64,000 nucleotides of DNA from Kluyveromyces lactis. Its lineage: Eukaryota > Ascomycota > Saccharomycetes > Saccharomycetales > Saccharomycetaceae. The position numbers were made by a program, and so were the translations under genes. Shown piece by piece: positions 10,089-19,254 of the stretch (position 1 is the stretch's first letter; each line of letters opens with the position of its first letter). The notes beneath the pieces were generated by a model. The model did no database searches, was not told where the DNA came from, and saw only the letters and a program-made list of their open reading frames with translations. The DNA is taken from contig NC_006039.1 in assembly GCF_000002515.2 (NCBI RefSeq), positions 1,116,001-1,180,000 of the forward strand, read 5' to 3'.

Positions 10089-10408
10089 TTAGTACTGAAA
10101 GATCAGGTATAGGGAGAGCATCGGATGAGTGTTTACTTGCTGTGCTGGATTTTCAAACTGTCACTAGTGTGCTGTTTTTTCTCTTTACGATATGTATAAT
10201 CATTCTTTAGATCAGCGAGCTTTTCTATCTGTGTGAGAGCATCTACGCGGTAACACTCCAGCAATAAAATGCGGGGTTGCTTACTGACTCGAGAAATGAG
10301 AATGTAGGCACTAATACTGATGGATAAATAAACATTTTTCCGCGGGTGATCGCAGAAACCGGAGGAAAGCAAGAAAAGAAAAAAGCGAACAACACGAGGG
10401 AACACAAA

Positions 10409-10429
10409 TCACGTGCTTCGTATCACGTG
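10409..10429. promoter_or_regulatory. Paired Cbf1-type E-boxes (CACGTG) in the MET4 promoter
   Basis: CACGTG occurs at 10410-10415 and 10424-10429, each preceded by T (TCACGTG), with 14-bp spacing and about 310-330 bp upstream of the MET4 start. In S. cerevisiae TCACGTG is bound by Cbf1, which recruits Met4-Met28 to sulfur genes. Use by the Met4 system here is inferred. Confidence 0.7.
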
Positions 10430-10438
10430 CAGTTTGTA

Positions 10439-10445
10439 CTGTGGC
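10439..10445 (+). promoter_or_regulatory. Met31/Met32-type core CTGTGGC
   Basis: This is an exact match to the CTGTGGC core recognised by the zinc-finger proteins Met31 and Met32, 10 bp downstream of the second E-box in the MET4 promoter. A seven-base match alone is weak; its position in the cluster supports it. Confidence 0.55.
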
Positions 10446-10462
10446 TGATGTAATGTCTGTAT

Positions 10463-10487
10463 CCGGGTAATTTTCTTGTCCGGGTAA
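10463..10487. promoter_or_regulatory. Tandem Reb1-type sites (CCGGGTAA)
   Basis: CCGGGTAA is repeated at 10463-10470 and 10480-10487, the reverse complement of the Reb1 consensus TTACCCGG. Reb1 is a general regulatory factor that keeps promoters free of nucleosomes. The pair lies between the two Met31/32-type sites. Confidence 0.65.
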
Positions 10488-10495
10488 TAGACGTT

Positions 10496-10504
10496 CCACA
10501 GTTT
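10496..10504 (-). promoter_or_regulatory. Met31/Met32 consensus site (AAACTGTGG on minus strand)
   Basis: CCACAGTTT on the plus strand is the reverse complement of AAACTGTGG, the full recalled Met31/32 consensus. It is about 235 bp upstream of the MET4 start codon, within the same 100-bp cluster as the E-boxes. Confidence 0.6.
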
Positions 10505-10738
10505 GGTGATTACTTTTTTCTTCTTCTTTTCCCTTTCCTCATTTTTTTCCCGACTTTTGATGAAATTGCACGAGACCTGAGCTGAAGAATAATACAAACT
10601 AAAGTATTTTCAATCATCGTCTACTGTTGATATCAACAGCATCGAGTGAAAGGCCACATTCAAATTTGAGCCTTAGTTCCAGGGAATAACGACAGTGAAT
10701 CTTTATTTATCGAGCCGGCTTCTCTCATTCTTTCCGCT

Positions 10739-11383
10739 ATGAATAGTGGAACTTCCAATAATCTTAAGCGCACTGGTAGCAGCAGTAGCGGTGTTGGTGC
10801 AAGGAATATGGATAATCATATTCGAAATCCTAATGATAGTCATCCCAGTCAAGGTATGGACAACATTTGGGGGAACAGTCCGGAATTCTCGACACATTCT
10901 CCATCTACCGCATCGAATCACTTACATTCGTTGATTAACCCCCCTGCTGATGTGAATAATGATGTTACCCCTAGCATTCTTTTGGAACAACTAGCGTTTG
11001 TTGATAATTTTATTACTGATTTTAACTCTGACTTTGGACCCAATGTGACAAATTCTTTTTACAACAATGAGGGACCTCATGGTGACACTGTAAATTCATT
11101 TAGTGGGATGCCCTTGAATCATCAAGTTGGTGGTTTAAGTGCAGATAATCAGCTCGCGATGGATGAACGTTTAGCGGCGGAATTGAGTGTTTTCGCAGAT
11201 GAGACTTTTATTTTCCCAGATGAAGACAAAGCTGATAGACATGATAGCGATGACAACGGCGACCATTACAACAGCAACCATAACTTCGGATTGAACAACA
11301 ATGCTAATCCTAGTACTAATGATAATAACATCGACAATAACAATAATAATAACAGTGGTAACAATCATAATAGTAATAATAAC

Positions 11384-11423
<40 letters not shown>

Positions 11424-12868
11424 GAAACTCTTCGGAAAAGAGAAACTTGTTCGATAGAAAATCAAACCTGCTGGGAAACCAGTATGATCATACGCGGCAA
11501 CGGTTTTCGAGGAAAAGGTCATCGACACAGAATTCTCCGATCCCCGATCATGGAGGATTTACACACTTTGATGTTCAAGACCAATCCAATAGTCATAATA
11601 CAGGCAACCTAAATGGCACAAGTGCAAACCGCCAACGAGATATGCCGTTTGCCACTTCCCCACTAACAAATTTATTAGCCGCATATGATTTAACTTCAAT
11701 GTCATATCCGTCCAATACCACTGTATCGTCTGCCTCTTCAATCGTCAACACAGCTAGTAACCATGGTAATAATCATGTCAATAGCAACGAAAATCCGTAT
11801 CGTCCAAGTACGGCTGCAACATCAGGATTTGAATCAAATATACAGATGCCAGACTACTCTACAATACAAACTGCGACTTTGGTATCATTGTTGCCTATCA
11901 TTAATGTTCCCAGAGGTGCTTACCAGTCTTTGCGTAATGTTGGCTTTAAACCAGAACAGATTGACGCCATAGCTGCTATTATGGCTTATTATGAAAGAGA
12001 AAGAGAAAAGTTTGATCCTCCTGTGAGGAAGCCAACTAATTTAAATAATCACTCTACAAATAGACCACCATCGTCAGCTTCCCATCTGGGCTCATCGATA
12101 GATGTGAATTCGCAAAATCAACTGGTTCCTGAACCTCAAGAACATATTCAAAGCTCCGTTGGCATGCTATTGGATTTTTTGCATGAAAAACCTGAGCCAT
12201 CTCCTCAATCAAGTGTCCATAAACCTAATCCAAAAAGAGCCAAAAAAACTCCAGTGGAAAAAGAGTCTAGAGTTATTGATACATATATGAAAAACTCACC
12301 GAAAGTGCACCACGGCTCAATTTCTAACAACATAAAGAAAGAAAGCGAAGAGAATTCTGCAAAGCAAACACTGGATGATGGTATCAGTAAAACACCAAAA
12401 TCAGTTGTCAGGAAACTAGAATCAGCTTCCTCTCTTAGGAAGGATGTAACGTCTGCTAAATTGAAGGAAGAGGTGAGACAATCGGAAGAACTTCTCAATG
12501 ACAAGGAAAATGCTGCTAAGAGTCTCGATGAGAAGATAAACGAAAAAAAGCATAATACTGATTCTGATAAAAACAATTCCTCCAGTGATGGTGTAGAATC
12601 GTCGTCCACTTCCTCAACCCTTTCTTCAAGACCCAAACTGCCGAACTTGGATCAAACTAAAAAACTTAAAGAGAAAGAAATGGAAACTTGGGTCCAAGAT
12701 CTTTCACAGTTAGCTTGTGACTTGAAGCAAAGAATCAATACCCTTGAAATGGAAAACAGACTTCTCAAAAATCTTGTCATTGAACGTGGAGATCTCAAGA
12801 ATGTTGAGTCTTATGAACTATCCAAAAATAACTCCTCCGAAAGCACTAAAAAGGATACTGACAAGTAA
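10739..12868 (+). CDS. MET4: Met4-like bZIP activator of sulfur metabolism
   Basis: Met4 activates sulfate assimilation and methionine genes, recruited to DNA by Cbf1 and Met31/32 and inhibited by SCF-Met30 ubiquitination. The 709-aa product (S. cerevisiae about 670) is mostly low complexity. It has an acidic N-terminal activation-like region with a short DERLAAELSVF segment that resembles a ubiquitin-interacting motif. A long Asn tract spans residues about 195-230. A conserved block at about 378-430 (YSTIQTATLVSLLPIINVPR, then QIDAIAAIMAYYERERE) fits the auxiliary/Met31-Met32 interaction region. A C-terminal leucine zipper lies at about 643-684 (KEKEMETWVQDLSQLACDLK, INTLEMENRLLKNLVIERG). 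POL1 lies one gene away, as YNL103W/YNL102W predicts. Confidence 0.9.
11373..11422 (+). repeat. AAT/AAC triplet repeat coding for polyasparagine in MET4
   Basis: A nearly pure run of AAT codons with occasional AAC encodes the Asn tract of Met4. It is a microsatellite likely to vary in length between strains. Confidence 0.85.
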
Positions 12869-13019
12869 GCTATGATTAATAATTAGTTGTAACCTCTAAG
12901 TCGGACATATTTACCTGATGATGCGTGTTCTCTAAAACGTAACGTAACTTTCATCCAAGTATAAGGCCAGAGATAAATTTTGTATTAATATATAGTTACA
13001 TTCCTCGTAGAATCTAACC

Positions 13020-13808
13020 CTATGATAGAATCGCGATAAGAGTTATTAGAGTGATAACAACAATAGCTACTAGAAGTATTGTACCACATCTGTTCTTTTT
13101 CCTTTGATATTCATTTGCTTTGTGAAGTTCTTTGTTCGCCTTTTGCAAATTATTAGATAATCCTGTCACATTTTCGCCAATTGTGTCAACTTGTTCGCCC
13201 TGTTCCTGTACCAGACTTCCTAGTTGTTTGAAGATGGCATTGACCTCTTGCACAGCAGAGTGGATTTTTGATATGTCCTGGGATCTTTCATGTTGAATTA
13301 TCGTGTGAAAATCTAACTCATCCTGATTCAACAAAGGCTCTTGCTGTTGGGTAGACAAAAGTAACGGAGTATCCTCTGAAGAATGATCCCTCCTCTCGAT
13401 ATCGTCTTGTATTGGCATGCTTTCATATTGCGATACGAGATGTTCCGATTCATTATCTTTACTCTCTTCGTCAGGTATGGGATTCTGTACTGCCCTATTC
13501 TCATAATCGGTCTTTACACTGTTATATTGTTTGCTTAACGCTTGAAAATCTCGAGCAAATTTATCTTGTGTATCTAGCGAAGTTAAGTCAGCCAGTTTTC
13601 GACTAATTTTCTGGATTTCGGGGATTACTCTATTTTTTATATCAACCCTCAATAGTTGTCCGTCCTTGCTTGTCCCTATTAGATGAGCTTTACGCTTGAG
13701 TAATTGAATATTCTGTTCTAGTGTTATCAACAAAGGCACCGCATCGTTTCCACTAGAATCTGCACGATTGTCCTCCTTTTTTGGAGTACTATTTTGATAA
13801 AAGGACAT
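13020..13808 (-). CDS. VAM3: Vacuolar syntaxin (Qa-SNARE) Vam3
   Basis: Vam3 is the vacuolar t-SNARE for homotypic vacuole fusion and endosome/AP-3 delivery. The 262-aa protein (S. cerevisiae 283) has a helical N-terminal Habc-like region. An acidic dileucine sorting signal (SSEDTPLLL, about residue 143-151) fits AP-3 transport. The Qa-SNARE motif is at about 178-240, including ELDFHTIIQHERSQ, IHSAVQEVNAIFKQLG and LVQEQGEQVDTIGENV, whose glutamine fits the zero layer. A C-terminal membrane anchor at about 243-261 ends the protein. The motif closely follows my recollection of S. cerevisiae Vam3, and Pep12 is excluded by the dileucine and synteny (YOR106W). Confidence 0.93.
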   Translation of the reverse strand: MSFYQNSTPKKEDNRADSSGNDAVPLLITLEQNIQLLKRKAHLIGTSKDGQLLRVDIKNRVIPEIQKISRKLADLTSLDTQDKFARDFQALSKQYNSVKTDYENRAVQNPIPDEESKDNESEHLVSQYESMPIQDDIERRDHSSEDTPLLLSTQQQEPLLNQDELDFHTIIQHERSQDISKIHSAVQEVNAIFKQLGSLVQEQGEQVDTIGENVTGLSNNLQKANKELHKANEYQRKKNRCGTILLVAIVVITLITLIAILS

Positions 13809-14328
13809 CAGATGTAACGCGATTATCTTTACGGGTCCTGCTATCAGCTGTTTCCTTAACAGTTATCCTTCCCTTCAGTTAATGATCACAAACCTCAATT
13901 TGAGCACTTTAAAATTGAGGACAGTCTTAAACCACAGGTCATGTGATCCATTTTTCTTTCCAAGCCAACGCCAATTGGTTCAACTAATGGAAATTCGTAT
14001 CATAATATTGAGGAGCGCACACTCTCTAACACTTCAGCGGCTTCACCGTTTAACCACTCAAGTGTTGTCGGTATTCTACTGTCACTCAATCTTTCGCTCG
14101 CTTTTCTTCTCATGCACTCTCGCTTTGTCTCAGCGTTGGTGCCATTAAGTTCATAGATTTCGAACGCGTGCTTTGCAGATAGATACAACTTTAAAAAAAA
14201 AAAGAACGCGTAAAAGTAAGAACATCTTCATCATCTTCTTCTTGCAACTCAAACCAGGAAAGACAACAAAACTAAATTACTAGGGTAGTTCGTACTGCCA
14301 CCCTACACTATTAAAACACTAGCTCGGG
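13809..14328. promoter_or_regulatory. Divergent VAM3/POL1 promoter region
   Basis: This 520-bp spacer is shared by VAM3 and POL1. The POL1-proximal half contains two MCB boxes (listed separately) and an A-run at 14193-14203. Nothing gene-like is seen. Confidence 0.7.
14164..14211. promoter_or_regulatory. Two MluI cell-cycle boxes (ACGCGT) upstream of POL1
   Basis: ACGCGT occurs at 14164-14169 and 14206-14211, 118-165 bp upstream of the POL1 start. In S. cerevisiae this is the binding site of MBF (Mbp1-Swi6), which drives G1/S transcription of DNA-synthesis genes including POL1. The pair strongly suggests conserved G1/S control. Confidence 0.85.
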
Positions 14329-17300
14329 ATGAGTAATGCGAACAAACTTGAACTGCTCAAAAAATTGCAGAAAGCTAGGAATAATAAATCGAATAGGGAT
14401 GTGCTAGATGAACAACTGGAAGAAGAAAATGTGTATGACTTGATTGACGAGGATCAATATAGGAGTAAGAAAAGACAAGAGTTGTTAAGAGATGATTTTG
14501 TTGAAGATGATGATGGCAGTGGATATGTGGATCGTGGTGTAGATGAATGGGATCAAAGTCAGGAGTTCTACTCTGATGAAGACGATGGTGTTGATGCAAA
14601 GTCAGGCAAAAAGCGTAATAAGACCAGTAAGAATAACAAAGGTAAGGATACCATCAGCGATATCATAAAGCAACAAAATGTCAAGAGAAAAATGACAATG
14701 CCAACAGAAAAACCTAAGAAAGTGTCACTTGCTGAATTTGATGATATTTTGAGTGAATTTGACGCAGAGCCTCTGGTTAAGAAGCCGAAGCTAACGATAT
14801 CCAGAAAACAACCTGCAAATACTACGCCTATGAACTATAAACACCCTCAGGTAGATACATCCCCACTTAAAGGTAAAGATGTTGTACCTTTTAAAGCTGA
14901 TAGCGTTAATCCTATCGATTGTGATTCAATGGAAGAGGACCACGATATTGAATCATTATTAAACGATGTGGCTAGTTCTCCTTCAATGAGCAAGCAGAAG
15001 ACATATCAAAGCGAAGATGACAGTGAAGATGACGAAGATGATATTCACTTTGGTAGAAAAAAATTCAAATCAATAGCTACTCAAAGGCAGATGAATATCA
15101 GCGCTCAAACAGCACCATTAACGTCTTCGCCAACATATGTCACTGCTCCTAACACCCCATTGTCAACTTCTACAGGGTCCACACAAGCAACAGAATCAAT
15201 TTCCGGATCACTGAGACAAAGAATACCTAAAGAGGATGTAGTAGACGCTGAGACCGGTAGTTTTAACTTTTTTTGGACTGATTTTACCGAAGTCAACTCT
15301 TCTTTGATTCTCTTTGGTAAAGTTAAAACGAGAAAGAATCAAGTAGTCTCTGCAATGGCGCAAATCAATGGTTTCAATAGAGAGCTGTATTTTCTACCTA
15401 AGGAGGGTAAAACAGCGTCTGATGTCCACCAAGAAATTGTACCTCTATTATTGGATAAATATGGCTTACAATCACTTCGCGCTAAGCCTGAAACGAAAAA
15501 GTATGCCTTTGAACTTCCAGGAATACCACACGAAGCGGAGTATTTGAAGGTTTTGTTACCTTATGATACTCCTAAATGCAAGTCAATTACTATTCCCGCT
15601 GAACTTGAGGGAGATACATTCAGTCACGTCTTCGGTGGTAACCAAAACCTTTTTGAGAGTTTTGTTGTCCAAAGGAAAATCATGGGCCCTTGCTGGCTTA
15701 AGATATCAGATGGCGATTTTGATGCAGTTCAAGGCGCTTCGCATTGTGCTATTGAGGTTCAAATTGATTCACCTAATCATATCTCAGCAACGAATGAAAA
15801 ATCATCTCCGAGCTTGAACTGTATATCATTGTCTATTCAGACCGTCATGAATGCAAAAGAAAACAAGCAGGAAATTGTTGCTATAAGTATGGCTGTCTTC
15901 AAAAATTTATCTCAAGATTCATCAATTCCACAAAATCTCAAACCAAATGAAATAGTGACACTAGTAAGGCCTCCACAAGGATCAACTTTTCCACCTCTTC
16001 TGGGACCTAAATCAAAGAAAGAATTATCCGGAAATGTGCGTCTCTTCAATAACGAAAAGACGTTATTAAACTGTTTCTGTGCTCTCTTGAAGGTAAATGA
16101 TCCTGATGTTATAATAGGACATAGATTGGAAGGTGTCATCTTGGATGTTCTGGCACACAGAGCTTATGAGTTAAATATTCCTCAATTTAGTGTCTTTGGG
16201 AGAAGACTGCGGAAAGCATGGCCAGACAAGTTTGGAAAACATAATAATAGTATGACACAGTTCATAGTTAGGGATTTATTTGCAGGTAGGTTGTTATGTG
16301 ACATTTCCAATGAAATGGGTCAGTCACTAACTCCAAAATGTCAAAATTGGGAACTAAACGAAATGTATCAAGTTTCCTGCGGTATTGAAAGAAAATCTCT
16401 CGAAATTAATTACCTAAACCCAATATATCAGGAAGATGAATCCCAGATGCTTCTAGCGCTAGGCGAAAACATCGAAAACTCCATTATAACAGCAGAAGTT
16501 GCATTCCGCATTCAAATTCTCTCTTTAACCAAACAACTGACTAATTTAGCAGGCAATGGATGGAGACAGACTTTGGGTGGTACAAGAGCTGGTAGAAATG
16601 AATATATTTTGCTTCATGAATTTAACAGAAATGATTACATTGTTCCTGATAAAGAAACAAGGCAAATGAAGCAAGACAGACAACAAAAGAATGAAGATCC
16701 TATGGAGCCACAAGTGTCCAGTAAAAAATCAAAATATCAGGGTGGGTTGGTCTTTGAACCAGAAAAAGGTTTGCATAAAAACTATATCTTGGTCATGGAT
16801 TTCAATTCGTTGTACCCATCTATCATTCAAGAGTTTAATATTTGCTTCACTACTGTTGACAGGAATCCACAGGATAATGAAGAACTTCCAGATGTGCCTT
16901 CAAGAGAAAAATCACGAGGTGTACTGCCAAGATTATTGGCCAACCTGGTCCAAAGACGTAGAGAAGTGAAAAATCTAATGAAGACTGAAAATGACGCAAG
17001 TAAAAAAGCCCAATATGATATCAGGCAGCAAGCTTTGAAGCTTACGGCAAATTCTATGTATGGTTGTTTGGGTTATGTGAACAGTAGATTTTATGCTAAA
17101 CCGTTAGCAATGTTAGTTACAAATAAGGGGAGAGAAATTCTCATGAACACAAGACAATTAGCGGAGAGTCTGGGTCTAACAGTTGTGTACGGTGATACCG
17201 ATTCGGTCATGATCAGTACTGGCTGTGACAATTACATGGATGCAATCAAAATTGGTGAAAACTTTAAAAAGCTGGTGAATGAAAGATACAGTTTGCTTGA

Positions 17301-18621
17301 AATAGACATTGATAACATCTTCAAAAGGTTACTGTTGCATGCTAAGAAAAAGTATGCTGCATTGAATGTTACTTTTGACAAGCAAAACAATGAGAAAACT
17401 ACTCTTGAAGTTAAGGGTTTAGATATGAAACGTCGTGAATTCTGTCCATTGTCAAAGGAAGTCTCAACTCGAGTGTTAAATATTCTTCTTTCTGATAAGG
17501 ACTCGGAGAGTGCTTTACAGGAGATATACGCATATATGGAAGAAATACGTCAAAAAGTAGAGAACAACGAGATTAGAATGGACAAATACAAAATTAATAC
17601 CAGGCTTTCTAAGGATCCTAAGTCATATCCTGGGGGTAAGAATATGCCAGCAGTTCAAGTTGCTTTAAGAATGAGAGAGGCAGGAAGGGTAGTTAAAGCT
17701 GGTTCTGTCATAACTTTTGTCATCACTAAAGGTAGCGATGATTCAGACCAGGATTCTGATCAGGCGAATGTGGCTGAGAGAGCTAGAGCATTAAACGAAG
17801 TAATGAATAAAAAAAACGGATTGAAACCAGATCCTGTGTATTATCTTGGAAAACAAATCTTTTCTCCAGTACAAAGATTGTTGGAAAGGATTGAGAGTTT
17901 TGACATAATTAGACTGAGTGAGGCGCTTGGTCTCGACAGTAGAAAATACATTAATCGCGGTGGAGCCAACGGAGAGCTAAATGGTAGGGGTATGGACACA
18001 TTGCAACCATTGGAAACCACTATTTCAGATGAGGAGAGATTCAGAGACAGTGTTCCACTTGAGCTAACATGTCCGAATTGTGATACCAAATTTGTATACG
18101 GTGGTATTGTAGCATCCAAAGAGTATCGATTTGTCTACTCCGGTATCCAATGTTCCAACTGTAATCACATAATGACCCCAATACAAGTCACTTCACAATT
18201 AGAAAGAATCATAAGGGCCCATATTTCATTATATTATGCTGGATGGGTCGCTTGCGATGACAGTACATGTGGCAACATAACGAGGCAAATTTCTGTGTTC
18301 GGGAAAAGATGTCTGCTGGATGGATGTACCGGTGTCATGAGTTACAAGTATTCCGACAAACAACTTTACAATCAAATGCTGTACTTCCAATCTCTGTTTG
18401 ATTTGCAGAAAAACAAGCTCCAAACACTGAAGCCACTTTACCACTCTGGTGATAGTAACGCACCAGAAAAATCACTGTCTCACTCGGAAGTCCAAGCACT
18501 TGCTGAACAGAATAGGCTACTCTTTGAAGTTTCAAAGCAAGTAGTTGAAAAATACCTTAGCGATTGTGGTCGGGCATACGTCAATATGGGAAGTATTTTC
18601 GATTTCATGCTTTCACAATGA
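14329..18621 (+). CDS. POL1: DNA polymerase alpha catalytic subunit
   Basis: This is the B-family polymerase of the primase-polymerase alpha complex, which extends RNA primers at origins and on the lagging strand. It is 1430 aa (S. cerevisiae 1468). The charged N-terminal tail includes EFDDILSEF at about 136-144, matching the position of the short Ctf4-interacting peptide of Pol1. The polymerase motifs are intact: DFNSLYPSIIQEFNICF (motif A, about 824), KLTANSMYGCLGY (motif B, about 904) and YGDTDSVM (motif C, about 954). The C-terminal cysteine modules are CPNC/CSNC (about 1247-1280) and a second Cys cluster (CDDSTC, CLLDGC). No proofreading exonuclease is expected in Pol alpha. The start is at 14329, where the conserved acidic N-terminus begins. 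Confidence 0.98.
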   Translation: MSNANKLELLKKLQKARNNKSNRDVLDEQLEEENVYDLIDEDQYRSKKRQELLRDDFVEDDDGSGYVDRGVDEWDQSQEFYSDEDDGVDAKSGKKRNKTSKNNKGKDTISDIIKQQNVKRKMTMPTEKPKKVSLAEFDDILSEFDAEPLVKKPKLTISRKQPANTTPMNYKHPQVDTSPLKGKDVVPFKADSVNPIDCDSMEEDHDIESLLNDVASSPSMSKQKTYQSEDDSEDDEDDIHFGRKKFKSIATQRQMNISAQTAPLTSSPTYVTAPNTPLSTSTGSTQATESISGSLRQRIPKEDVVDAETGSFNFFWTDFTEVNSSLILFGKVKTRKNQVVSAMAQINGFNRELYFLPKEGKTASDVHQEIVPLLLDKYGLQSLRAKPETKKYAFELPGIPHEAEYLKVLLPYDTPKCKSITIPAELEGDTFSHVFGGNQNLFESFVVQRKIMGPCWLKISDGDFDAVQGASHCAIEVQIDSPNHISATNEKSSPSLNCISLSIQTVMNAKENKQEIVAISMAVFKNLSQDSSIPQNLKPNEIVTLVRPPQGSTFPPLLGPKSKKELSGNVRLFNNEKTLLNCFCALLKVNDPDVIIGHRLEGVILDVLAHRAYELNIPQFSVFGRRLRKAWPDKFGKHNNSMTQFIVRDLFAGRLLCDISNEMGQSLTPKCQNWELNEMYQVSCGIERKSLEINYLNPIYQEDESQMLLALGENIENSIITAEVAFRIQILSLTKQLTNLAGNGWRQTLGGTRAGRNEYILLHEFNRNDYIVPDKETRQMKQDRQQKNEDPMEPQVSSKKSKYQGGLVFEPEKGLHKNYILVMDFNSLYPSIIQEFNICFTTVDRNPQDNEELPDVPSREKSRGVLPRLLANLVQRRREVKNLMKTENDASKKAQYDIRQQALKLTANSMYGCLGYVNSRFYAKPLAMLVTNKGREILMNTRQLAESLGLTVVYGDTDSVMISTGCDNYMDAIKIGENFKKLVNERYSLLEIDIDNIFKRLLLHAKKKYAALNVTFDKQNNEKTTLEVKGLDMKRREFCPLSKEVSTRVLNILLSDKDSESALQEIYAYMEEIRQKVENNEIRMDKYKINTRLSKDPKSYPGGKNMPAVQVALRMREAGRVVKAGSVITFVITKGSDDSDQDSDQANVAERARALNEVMNKKNGLKPDPVYYLGKQIFSPVQRLLERIESFDIIRLSEALGLDSRKYINRGGANGELNGRGMDTLQPLETTISDEERFRDSVPLELTCPNCDTKFVYGGIVASKEYRFVYSGIQCSNCNHIMTPIQVTSQLERIIRAHISLYYAGWVACDDSTCGNITRQISVFGKRCLLDGCTGVMSYKYSDKQLYNQMLYFQSLFDLQKNKLQTLKPLYHSGDSNAPEKSLSHSEVQALAEQNRLLFEVSKQVVEKYLSDCGRAYVNMGSIFDFMLSQ

Positions 18622-19254
18622 GTTAGTATATCTGGTGCATCATCTTCGTATTCATATATTACTTATTTAAATTATTAATAGCACTGACGTGCGTCAGATA
18701 TTAAAACACACGTGACTACACGAAAAAGTATGCCTAGGGAAGTTTACCTCGGCAATTTATTCCCTTTTTTGGAAAATCGCCTCTACAGGTACATGAATCA
18801 CGAAGACACAATATTCTGATGTTTGGCAGTTAGCAACCATTAATGTACAGCGAATTGAGCTGAACTGACGTTTCCCAAACTTTTTTCCGCAAGCATTCCT
18901 TTGCGACAGGTTGGTTGACGGGGAACCTTTTTTTCTGTTTTTGTTTTCGATTTGATATCAGATTGATAACAAAAATAAATTTGTAGAAGCTTTACGCATA
19001 TTTGTCATTTAAGGATATATGATTCAGCCTTTGAATCTAATCATTGAAACTTTCAGTCATTGCAATCGAGAAACGCTTTGAAATAGCTTTCAGGACTGAA
19101 TAGTCATTTTTTAGGTGCGTTTTGTTGTTGTTTTTTACTCATATCAACGCTTCAATTTTACATTCGCTGTTCTTTGATAGATAAATACACGGGTCCGCGT
19201 TGATCATAGGCCGGTAACAACTTCTAACATACGGTATAACAAGTTACTAAAAAG
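18622..19254. promoter_or_regulatory. POL1 3' end and AVT4 promoter
   Basis: This tandem-gene spacer contains a perfect inverted repeat CTGACG-TG-CGTCAG at 18684-18697 and, 12 bp further on, a CACGTG at 18709-18714 (ACACGTGAC). Both are about 545-570 bp upstream of AVT4. The rest is AT-rich and featureless. Confidence 0.5.

Larger units (their letters stand above)
8931..10738. promoter_or_regulatory. Large divergent RGS2/MET4 regulatory region
   Basis: At 1.8 kb this is the longest spacer in the window. The RGS2 side has a GA microsatellite at about 9043-9062. A 12-bp CGG-rich direct repeat is at 10063-10088. The MET4-proximal 330 bp carry two CACGTG sites, two Met31/32-type sites and two Reb1-type sites, listed separately. 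Short open frames are not supported as genes. Confidence 0.7.

Noticed and set aside
11171-11612. Open frames over the MET4 triplet repeat on other frames (poly-Ile, poly-Tyr)
   Set aside because: Shadow frames created by the AAT repeat inside MET4.
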